From NCBI GenBank assembly GCA_029288115.1, contig JARFPV010000158.1:1-10798 (forward strand): a stretch of DNA of 10,798 bases, in the 5' to 3' direction. The translations under genes and the position numbers were made by a program. The DNA is from Akkermansiaceae bacterium (GTDB lineage: Bacteria; Verrucomicrobiota; Verrucomicrobiia; Verrucomicrobiales; Akkermansiaceae). Below, one piece after another: positions 1-5,730 of this stretch (positions are counted from its first letter, which is position 1; each line of letters opens with the position of its first letter). The notes under the pieces are model-generated. The model made no database searches and had not been told where the DNA came from. It was given only the letters and a program-made list of their open reading frames with translations.

Positions 1-56
1 AGCCAGACTCCCACCTCGCCTATCGCCGCCCCCGCTCGAAATAATCAATTTTTTTT
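1..56. other. Non-genomic or unplaceable contig-end sequence
   Basis: Bases 1-48 match nothing I recognise, and bases 49-56 are a run of eight T directly before the Illumina P5 sequence. Read on the other strand, this is insert, adapter, poly-A, then noise. That is what an Illumina read shows when it runs through a short insert and off the end of the adapter. A poly-T linker also precedes P5 on flow-cell oligonucleotides. Either way these bases should not be treated as genome. Confidence 0.85.
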
Positions 57-128
57 ATTGATACGGCGACCACAGAGATCTACACGTCACGGTGTTCGTC
101 GGCAGCGTCAGATGTGTATAAGAGACAG
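57..128 (+). other. Illumina Nextera P5 adapter, index and Tn5 mosaic end
   Basis: Bases 57-85 match the 29-base P5 oligonucleotide with two mismatches, at 58 and 74. Bases 86-95 (GTCACGGTGT) occupy the i5 index position. Bases 96-109 (TCGTCGGCAGCGTC) are the Nextera read-1 adapter, and bases 110-128 (AGATGTGTATAAGAGACAG) are the perfect 19-base Tn5 mosaic end. The order and spacing are exactly those of a Nextera library molecule, so this is untrimmed adapter fixed into an assembly. Genomic sequence begins at 129. Confidence 0.99.
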
Positions 129-177
129 GGCTATCACCGCCGCGAATATTACCATTTCAACACCAACTACCACCAGA

Positions 178-1647
178 ATGAGCCAGAACTACTTCAACTC
201 ACTACCACTCCGCCTCCAGCTCGATGAGCTAGGAACCTGCCGATTCATGGATGCTTCCGAGTTCGCCAACGGCGTCGAGGCGGCCAAGGGCAAGAAGATC
301 GTCATCGTCGGTTGCGGTGCCCAGGGTCTTAACCAGGGACTGAACATGCGCGATAGCGGACTCGATGTTTCCTACACTCTGCGCGACAACGCAATTGCCG
401 AGAAACGCCAGTCGTTTCTCAACGCGAGCGAGAACGGATTCAACGTCGGCACCTACGAGGAAATGCTTCCCACTGCTGATATCGTTATGAACCTGACGCC
501 TGACAAGCAACACACCAAGGTTGTTGAGAGCGTTATTCCCCACATGAAGGAAGGTGCTACTTTCTCTTACGCTCACGGTTTCAACATCGTTGAGGAAGGC
601 GTGCAGATTCGCAAGGATCTGACGGTCATCATGGTGGCACCTAAGTCGCCTGGATCCGAGGTTCGCGAGGAATACAAGCGTGGCTTTGGTGTCCCGACTC
701 TGATCGCATGTCACCGTGCGAACGACCCGAGCGGAAACGGACTGGAGCTTGCCAAGGCTCTTGCTGTTGCCCAGGGCGGTCACCATGCCGGTGTGCTTGA
801 GTCATCCTTCGTGGCAGAAGTGAAGTCTGACCTCATGGGTGAGCAGACGATTCTCTGCGGCCTCCTTCAGGCTGGTGCACTTCTCTGTTTTGACAAGATG
901 AAGTCTGAGGGCATCGAACCTGCCTACGCAGTGAAATTCATCCAGCAAGGATGGGAAACGATTACCGAGGCCCTCAAACACGGTGGAATCACCACCATGA
1001 TGGATCGCCTGTCCAACCCTGCCAAGCTCAGGGCATTTGAGCTTTCAGAGCAGCTTAAGGACATCATGCGTCCGCTGTTTGAGAAGCACATGGACGACAT
1101 CATTTCCGGTGAGTTCTCCAAGACAATGATGGAGGACTGGGCAAATGACGACGTCAACCTGCTTGGCTGGCGTGAAGCCACCGGTGAGACTGAGTTTGAG
1201 AAGACTGAAGGAGCCGGCGAGATTTCCGAGCAGGAGTACTTCGACAAAGGTATCCTCATGGTCGCCATGGTGCGTGCCGGTGTTGAGCTTGCTTATGAGG
1301 CGATGGTAGAAGCCGGCATCGAGCCTGAGTCTGCCTACTACGAATCACTCCACGAGACTCCGCTCATCGCCAACACGATTGCGCGTAAGAAGCTCTATGA
1401 GATGAACCGTGTCATTTCCGATACCGCCGAGTATGGCTGCTATCTCTTTGCTCACGCTGCTGTGCCACTGCTTCAGGACTTTATGTCCACCGTTGGAACC
1501 GATGTCATCGGCAAGGGGCTGGACAGCTCCGACAATGCGGTCGACAACCGCACCCTCGTCGAGGTTAACGCTGCCATCCGCGGTCATGAGATCGAGGAAA
1601 TCGGTGAATACCTCCGCGATGCGATGAGCAACATGAAGGCAATCTAA
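178..1647 (+). CDS. ilvC: Ketol-acid reductoisomerase (NADP+), class II
   Basis: IlvC catalyses the Mg2+- and NADPH-dependent alkyl migration and reduction of acetolactate and acetohydroxybutyrate in the cytoplasm, the second common step of valine, leucine and isoleucine synthesis. The ATG at 178 gives 489 residues, close to the 491 of E. coli IlvC, and an N-terminus ([15 protein letters not shown]) that aligns with the enteric protein. The Rossmann motif VGCGAQG lies near residues 44-50. The coenzyme loop [12 protein letters not shown] keeps the Arg and Ser residues that bind the NADPH phosphate. The catalytic Lys is in VMVAPKSPG, the metal-binding Asp and Glu are in [10 protein letters not shown], and the second knotted domain has [10 protein letters not shown] and ISDTAEYG. 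The duplicated C-terminal domain marks the long class II form. The reading frame stays open upstream only because adapter DNA is in frame, so the 40 extra residues, including MCIRDR, are artefactual. No Shine-Dalgarno precedes the start. Any promoter or leader is lost at the contig end. Confidence 0.97.
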   Translation: MSQNYFNSLPLRLQLDELGTCRFMDASEFANGVEAAKGKKIVIVGCGAQGLNQGLNMRDSGLDVSYTLRDNAIAEKRQSFLNASENGFNVGTYEEMLPTADIVMNLTPDKQHTKVVESVIPHMKEGATFSYAHGFNIVEEGVQIRKDLTVIMVAPKSPGSEVREEYKRGFGVPTLIACHRANDPSGNGLELAKALAVAQGGHHAGVLESSFVAEVKSDLMGEQTILCGLLQAGALLCFDKMKSEGIEPAYAVKFIQQGWETITEALKHGGITTMMDRLSNPAKLRAFELSEQLKDIMRPLFEKHMDDIISGEFSKTMMEDWANDDVNLLGWREATGETEFEKTEGAGEISEQEYFDKGILMVAMVRAGVELAYEAMVEAGIEPESAYYESLHETPLIANTIARKKLYEMNRVISDTAEYGCYLFAHAAVPLLQDFMSTVGTDVIGKGLDSSDNAVDNRTLVEVNAAIRGHEIEEIGEYLRDAMSNMKAI

Positions 1648-1677
1648 TTCGATTGTTTGCTTCGCTTTTAATAAGAA

Positions 1678-1706
1678 GGGAGTCCCACGCGGGGCTCCCT
1701 TTTTTT
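1678..1706 (+). terminator. Rho-independent terminator of ilvC
   Basis: A 9-bp stem with one G-U pair (GGGAGTCCC at 1678-1686, GGGGCTCCC at 1691-1699) and the four-base loop ACGC is followed by seven T (1700-1706), 30 bases after the ilvC stop. On the other strand the hairpin is followed by TTCTTATT, so it may also end transcripts of the convergent glycosidase gene, less strongly. Confidence 0.92.
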
Positions 1707-1740
1707 ACGCGACATAGACTGCCCGCCGTTGCTTCCACCG

Positions 1741-3594
1741 TTACTTGGCAGCGCCTTTCCCCGGAAGCGGCAGGTAGCGGTTTCCTTGGATCTTAACATC
1801 CTCGCAGTCGATGATTTTGATCGATGTGGCGTCATTGCCGACCGGGTCCGAATACGTGGTGTTACCAATAATGGACAAGCCGGTGGTGCTCTGACCTTTG
1901 ACACTGGTGTTGCCTCGCAGAACGAATTGATTCCCCTCGATCCTGATGTTTTGATGCACGGCCTTGTTGGGCACTGCGTTCTGAGGGTTGATGTTGATCA
2001 CGGGTTCGGCGCAGCGATTGAATTGATTATTACGGATTGTCATATCCCGCACGCAGCCGGACTCAAACCAACCTCGGGCGTCATCTTCTAGAAGGATGGC
2101 GCTCATGTGGGTAGCGTTGAAGGTGTTGTTCTCGACCACGACTTTTTGCCGGGTTGTGATCAGGAACCCACGCGTCGGGATTCGTGAAATTGTGCAGCCA
2201 CGGATTTCCACCTCAGGTGTCCAAGTGACGTTTTCCAGAACATCCTTGTCTTTGAAATCAGCGGGAAATGGTTTTTCCAGGGTGATCAGGATTTCCTTTG
2301 GATTAAGCAACTTGGCGTCCTTCACTTTGTTTTTGCTGTAGGGTGCGAGCGAGTCCCATCTGATAAATTCAATATCGTCCCCAGGGTTGAACGCGAGAAA
2401 TCCATATGTTTGTTTGTGAATGAAGCTCACCTTGATTTGGTGGTCGGATACCTTCTCGGTTACCCGTAGGTGTGTGCCGTGGATATTGATGGCATCATCA
2501 TGGGCACCCGAAAAAACACAGTCATTCACGAGCAGCTTGCCTTTGCAGCCGGAGACCTGAATGCCATCTGCCCAAGCGGCGGTTGTTCTGCCACTCGCCG
2601 GATCCGGTGCGATTTTGACTCCATCGAATGTCAGGTTTTCAGAAAACTGATTCACCAACCCCATGCCGTGCAAAAACTGGAAATGAACATTTTTCCAGGA
2701 AATGTCTTTGCTGCGCCGGGTGAACACGGCGGCGTAATCCCGGAACGGGTTGCGGATCTGATAGATGTAACCAGCCGTCATCTTGTGTTTGCCGGTAGCC
2801 CTGAGTAACATTGGCTTGATCTCCTTGATCGTCAGTCCATTCAGTGGATCTCTCCTCCGGCGCACCTCGTTGGTTTCCAGATTTAATTCCTGTCCCAGCC
2901 CGCCTTGAAAACTCCATCCTTCACCTTTCCATGTGAGCCGTCCTTCATCAATCGAGTATTGGGAATCCTTGTGAACTTGCAGATCGACAAATCCATCACC
3001 GACTCCAACCACCTTGTATTCGGCAACCGTCGGGTGCTGATAATCAAAGGTTAATCCGGAGACCTTGACGTCTTCACAGTGGTCAATGCAGACTTCAATC
3101 ATCTTGCCACGACAAACGATCTTGGCAGCCTCTCCTGCAACCTTGATGTGCTTTGATCCCTTGAGGAAAATGCCGATTAATTTGTCAACCTCAGGTGAGC
3201 CATTGGTGTTTGAGATATTGAATTTCCGCCGACACAGGCTCTTTGTATGAATGTCATACCTTCCTGGGGCGAAACTAACCTCCACAGGTGAGGTGAGTGT
3301 CCCGGTTCCGATGATCATCAAGGTCTGGTCGAAAGATCCGGGCGCAACAATTTTCACCTTGTCGCCCGGAGCCAAGAGTAACTGGTTGATTCGGCTAAAA
3401 CTGCGCCATGCGAGGTTCTGTTTGATCCCGGATTGTTTGTCATCACCTTTGACTGGATCGATGTAATACGTGGTATTGCCGGGAGAAGGTTTCCGGTTTT
3501 CCTTCGGCGGGTAAAGGGCGTCAGAGCAGAGGGCTGAGGTGGTAGCCAGTGCTGACGCTACGAGGCTGATGAGTATGGTTGATCGGACTCTCAT
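1741..3594 (-). CDS. Secreted GH110-like alpha-1,3-galactosidase, beta-helix
   Basis: The 617-residue protein starts with a signal peptide: basic MRVR, then a hydrophobic stretch at about residues 5-18, with likely cleavage around residues 21-24. Residues 42-110 resemble the YYIDPVKGDD...APGDKV cap that begins many right-handed parallel beta-helix enzymes. The rest is rich in short helix rungs such as VEIRGCTIS, VVVENNTFN and MTIRNNQFN. Several segments look like glycoside hydrolase family 110, namely APGRYDI, ISNT, DHCEDVKVSGLTFDY, WADGIQVSGC and HDDAINIHGTHL. Asp343 of WADG and Asp366/Asp367 of HDDAIN lie 23 residues apart, like the catalytic Asp cluster I recall for a structurally characterised marine GH110. 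Family members release terminal alpha-1,3-galactose from blood-group B-type glycans or carrageenan-like polymers. The true substrate cannot be read from sequence. No sulfatase or transporter neighbour is visible. Another beta-helix carbohydrate-active enzyme is the main alternative. The ATG is preceded by AATCACC, not a Shine-Dalgarno. Confidence 0.8.
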   Translation of the reverse strand: MRVRSTILISLVASALATTSALCSDALYPPKENRKPSPGNTTYYIDPVKGDDKQSGIKQNLAWRSFSRINQLLLAPGDKVKIVAPGSFDQTLMIIGTGTLTSPVEVSFAPGRYDIHTKSLCRRKFNISNTNGSPEVDKLIGIFLKGSKHIKVAGEAAKIVCRGKMIEVCIDHCEDVKVSGLTFDYQHPTVAEYKVVGVGDGFVDLQVHKDSQYSIDEGRLTWKGEGWSFQGGLGQELNLETNEVRRRRDPLNGLTIKEIKPMLLRATGKHKMTAGYIYQIRNPFRDYAAVFTRRSKDISWKNVHFQFLHGMGLVNQFSENLTFDGVKIAPDPASGRTTAAWADGIQVSGCKGKLLVNDCVFSGAHDDAINIHGTHLRVTEKVSDHQIKVSFIHKQTYGFLAFNPGDDIEFIRWDSLAPYSKNKVKDAKLLNPKEILITLEKPFPADFKDKDVLENVTWTPEVEIRGCTISRIPTRGFLITTRQKVVVENNTFNATHMSAILLEDDARGWFESGCVRDMTIRNNQFNRCAEPVININPQNAVPNKAVHQNIRIEGNQFVLRGNTSVKGQSTTGLSIIGNTTYSDPVGNDATSIKIIDCEDVKIQGNRYLPLPGKGAAK

Positions 3595-3741
3595 GGTGAT
3601 TCTTGCTGCGGAGTGTGTACAACACCCTTGTCCTTTTCAAGGATGTGTATGGTTATTCAATACTGAAACCCAAAACTACGTCTAAACTTGACAGGTCATC
3701 TTTAATGGAGATTACATCAAGTGGAGTAGAATTATTACAAT
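3595..3741. promoter_or_regulatory. Divergent intergenic region with a possible + promoter
   Basis: This 147-base spacer separates divergent genes. It holds a perfect -35 box TTGACA at 3688-3693, but the sequence about 17 bases on (ATTACAT, 3711-3717) is only a weak -10. A better -10-like TTTAAT (3701-3706) is too close. A GGAG at 3723-3726 lies 15 bases before the ATG at 3742, farther than a normal Shine-Dalgarno. A 5-bp hairpin (CCTTG 3626-3630, CAAGG 3638-3642) lies nearer the glycosidase gene. The promoter is suggestive only. Confidence 0.3.
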
Positions 3742-4314
3742 ATGAGAAACCACTTCCTGATGTCGGAGAAAATCGATGACGACGATTTCAATGACGACGT
3801 CATCAAATATACCAAATTGGCACTTAGAGAAGCTGCGGAAAATCCCAACGATCAGAAATCAGAATTCTTCATTAATACCAATGACGTATTTATTCAGCCA
3901 TTTCTCAAAGCGGAAACCAAAAGCGAACAAATAGCCCTCCTGAAAGCTGGTTTGCTCGATAACAATTTCGACACCTTGTTTTATTTTCACGGTGACCAGT
4001 TTATTGGCCTGTTCGCTCACCAGCTAAAGCTTCTGCAGAATCAGACGGTCGCCTATCTTTTTCGCTACTACCTATTGCCATCGAGCAGGCGAAAATTCAT
4101 CAACTACAAAGTTTTTCTCTACTACATCGAGCATTGCAGAAACCAAGGGATCGATATTCTCGTGATTGGAAACAGCGGTAAAATTGAATCCGGTCAAAGG
4201 ACAGATGAACAAGAACTCACCTATGGGTTTCTGTGCAAGTTGCAGGAAAGAAACGTGGTCAAGGATGCGACGATCAACCTCGAGGATAGCGCGATTGTTT
4301 TTGCAAAGGCGTAA
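3742..4314 (+). CDS. Hypothetical protein, possible divergent GNAT-like fold
   Basis: I do not recognise this 190-residue, probably cytoplasmic protein at family level. The N-terminal 50 residues are acidic and probably helical (DDDDFNDDVIKY...). The middle then alternates strands and helices. A strand pair FDTLFYFHGDQFIGLF (about 74-89) is followed by TVAYLFRYYLLPSSRRK (about 99-115), a helix KVFLYYIEHCRNQG (about 120-133) and a strand IDILVIGN (about 134-141). That order resembles the core of GNAT acetyltransferases, where a P-x-x-R-x-x-G-x-G loop binds acetyl-CoA. Here PSSRRKFINY replaces the glycines, so activity is doubtful and the resemblance is an inference. By hand count, bases 3781-4020 are about 40% G+C, against about 53% in samples of ilvC and murG, which suggests a gene acquired from elsewhere. 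The start is uncertain: a second Met lies at residue 7. It ends 14 bases from the end of the convergent neighbour. Confidence 0.6.
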   Translation: MRNHFLMSEKIDDDDFNDDVIKYTKLALREAAENPNDQKSEFFINTNDVFIQPFLKAETKSEQIALLKAGLLDNNFDTLFYFHGDQFIGLFAHQLKLLQNQTVAYLFRYYLLPSSRRKFINYKVFLYYIEHCRNQGIDILVIGNSGKIESGQRTDEQELTYGFLCKLQERNVVKDATINLEDSAIVFAKA

Positions 4315-4328
4315 GTCCAGCGTTGAGT

Positions 4329-4856
4329 TTATGTGTCGCAGCGTTTGAGGATGCTTTTCGTAAGGTTGGCGAGTTTGTTGAGTAGCTCTGTGGGCAGGCC
4401 AATCTCTTCCCCGGTGGCGATCAGATGCTGTGCGATGGCCTCTTCCTGAGTTTCAACACGCTGGCGAAGTACTTCCGCACGGTGTTGTTGTTGAGAGGAT
4501 CGGACGGAGTTATCGGAATGTGCCTGCAGTGCGGTCTGTAATTTGGCTTTCAGGTTCATGTAGCTTGGCAGCTTTTCAGCCACCACAATCAAGATGGTTT
4601 GCTCCAATGGACGTTTCTGATCTGAGCTGTTCGAATCGGGGCAGGTCAGCTTTTCGAGACAGGTCAGGGCGAAACCTATCAGTTCGGGGACAGGGATGCC
4701 GGATGCGGAGATTTCAATATCAGGAACCTCCGAGCAGGAGGCATCCACGCCGCCAGACGGACGGTCATGCCTGACATGATGCCTTGGCTGGGCTGGTGTG
4801 GTGTTGAGAGGAAAACGACTGCTGATATGGTGGTTGGCATTGAAACGAGAGCTCAT
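4329..4856 (-). CDS. Hypothetical protein with helical C-terminal half
   Basis: This 175-residue protein is not recognised. Residues 1-50 are low in hydrophobics and rich in Pro, His, Arg and Ser, so probably disordered. A central segment (about 56-72, VPELIGFALTCLEKLTC) is moderately hydrophobic but too short and too broken by charge for a clear membrane span. From about residue 83 to the end the sequence looks helical and Gln/Glu-rich (TALQAHSD...QQQHRAEVLRQRVETQEEAIAQHL), with coiled-coil character. No signal peptide or catalytic motif is seen. The ATG is preceded by TTATTACCC and lacks a Shine-Dalgarno, like most genes here. The opposite strand also holds a shorter open frame, so coding is likely but not certain. 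It diverges from the winged-helix gene across the A+T-rich spacer. Confidence 0.55.
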   Translation of the reverse strand: MSSRFNANHHISSRFPLNTTPAQPRHHVRHDRPSGGVDASCSEVPDIEISASGIPVPELIGFALTCLEKLTCPDSNSSDQKRPLEQTILIVVAEKLPSYMNLKAKLQTALQAHSDNSVRSSQQQHRAEVLRQRVETQEEAIAQHLIATGEEIGLPTELLNKLANLTKSILKRCDT

Positions 4857-5084
4857 GGGTAATAACGACGGATTTGGGTTAAAGGGCGACTAAAATTGAC
4901 TCGAATGGTTAATATTGGGAACTTAAAATGATCTGATGCCTCTGTATCCATTGATATACATAGAAAAATGAATATCATTTAAGTAATATTAATTATCATG
5001 GATGGTGTATTTAGCTGCAGATTAGGGGTGTTTTTCGACTGTTTAGTCAATTTTGTTGCCCTGATTCGGTAATTTTGCTAGTTT
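4857..5084. promoter_or_regulatory. A+T-rich divergent regulatory spacer
   Basis: These 228 bases hold no gene. Bases 4921-4980 are about 27% G+C by hand count. Two dyads stand out: TGATAT/ATATCA (4952-4957 and 4972-4977, 14-base loop) and an imperfect GACT-GTTT-AGTC core with flanking TT/AA (about 5034-5050), the latter 35 bases before the winged-helix start. The region probably contains promoters for the divergent pair, but I cannot place convincing -35/-10 boxes. Confidence 0.4.
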
Positions 5085-5618
5085 GTGCCCGTGTCTGATT
5101 TCAAAACGATCCAAAAGTTAACCGATAGCGTGGCGCAAATGCACCAGGAAATGAGCGTTGATCAAATGCGCTTGTACCAGGAATTTGTCACCAAGTCGCT
5201 TGAGGCCCGTGAGGCTGAGGAGGCGTTACGTGCGGCGATGGGTCAAGAGGATGGGGGAGACGTGCAGACATCGGAGGCTCTTCGAGACATCCGTGGAATA
5301 CTGGCAGATCAGAAATTCCGTCTGTCGGGCAGTGAGTGCGTGTTGCTTGCCTGCCTCAGCAAACGACTCGAGGGTGAGGAGTTTACCGACACAAAGCGCA
5401 TCAATATCCTGCTCCACAGCTTTAACCGCAAGCCGTCGAACACGACCAAAGTGGTCGATGGTATGGAGAAAAAAGAGCTGTTGGAAATCCGCAGTGACGG
5501 ATTGCATGCCCACAAAATGTATTGCCTGACGGACCGTGGTCAGCGGCATGTCTGGTCGTTGCTGGAAAGGCTGTCTGGTGAAGGTGGCAATGATAGGTTG
5601 GCTGTGGTGCGTGGCTGA
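5085..5618 (+). CDS. Probable winged-helix DNA-binding protein
   Basis: The 177-residue protein has two parts. Residues 1-55 are charged and probably a long helix or coiled coil (KLTDSVAQMHQEM...YQEFVTKSLEAREAEEALRAA), suited to dimerisation. Residues about 80-165 fit a MarR-like winged helix: helix SGSECVLLACLSKRLEG, helix TKRINILLHSF, a candidate recognition helix SNTTKVVDGMEKKELLEI, a wing RSDGLHAHKMYCLTDRG, and a final helix HVWSLLERL. The L-T-D-x-G wing ending is typical of MarR/PadR-type domains, but no named family is certain. GTG at 5085 is used as start; a second GTG at 5091 would drop two residues and is equally possible. Neither has a Shine-Dalgarno. It may act on the A+T-rich spacer just upstream. 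Its stop codon lies immediately before a REP-like hairpin. Confidence 0.65.
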   Translation: MPVSDFKTIQKLTDSVAQMHQEMSVDQMRLYQEFVTKSLEAREAEEALRAAMGQEDGGDVQTSEALRDIRGILADQKFRLSGSECVLLACLSKRLEGEEFTDTKRINILLHSFNRKPSNTTKVVDGMEKKELLEIRSDGLHAHKMYCLTDRGQRHVWSLLERLSGEGGNDRLAVVRG

Positions 5619-5646
5619 GGTAGGGACGTGTGTCCCACACGTCCGG
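5619..5646 (+). repeat. REP-like unit 1
   Basis: GTAG at 5620-5623 is followed by a perfect 9-bp stem, GGACGTGTG (5624-5632) and CACACGTCC (5636-5644), with the three-base loop TCC. It starts directly after the stop codon (5616-5618) of the winged-helix gene. Confidence 0.8.
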
Positions 5647-5701
5647 CTGGGTTGACGTCACTTCATCATTCAACCATGCGTCACTATAACCATCCGCACC
5701 A

Positions 5702-5730
5702 CCGGTCGCGTAGGGATACGCGACCCTACC
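5702..5730 (-). repeat. REP-like unit 2
   Basis: Read on the minus strand, GTAG (5729-5726) is followed by a perfect 9-bp stem, GGTCGCGTA and TACGCGACC (5725-5717 and 5712-5704), with the loop TCCC. The TAG of its head is the stop codon of the helicase gene, so the element overlaps the gene end. Confidence 0.8.

Larger units (their letters stand above)
5619..5730. repeat. REPIN-like inverted pair of REP hairpins
   Basis: Two REP-like units in opposite orientation, 55 bases apart, fill the gap between convergent genes. Each has a GTAG head directly next to a 9-bp perfect stem, with a shared frame GGTAGGG-N7-TCC(C)-N7-CCGG. The 7-base arms differ between units while keeping their complementarity. 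That arrangement matches REPINs, which are non-autonomous elements mobilised by RAYT (IS200-like Y1) transposases that recognise the GTAG tetranucleotide. No RAYT gene is present in the window. The hairpins may also protect or terminate the transcripts of both flanking genes. Confidence 0.75.

Noticed and set aside
229..786. Long open frame opposite ilvC
   Set aside because: It overlaps a certain gene on the other strand, has no recognisable motif, and is the usual mirror frame of biased codons.
1729..2091. Open frames on the + strand across the glycosidase gene
   Set aside because: They are opposite a protein with a signal peptide and recognisable family segments, and have no features of their own.
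4430..4774. 114-residue open frame opposite the 4329-4856 gene
   Set aside because: Its Arg- and Ser-rich composition looks like an out-of-frame translation. The minus-strand frame is longer and more protein-like, though neither is certain.
5653..5660. TGACGTCA palindrome between the REP units
   Set aside because: An 8-base palindrome can arise by chance and nothing else marks it as a binding site.
5619..5730. CRISPR fragment or insertion-sequence end
   Set aside because: There are only two units, in inverted orientation, with GTAG heads and no spacers of regular size, transposase or target duplication. A REP pair explains it better.
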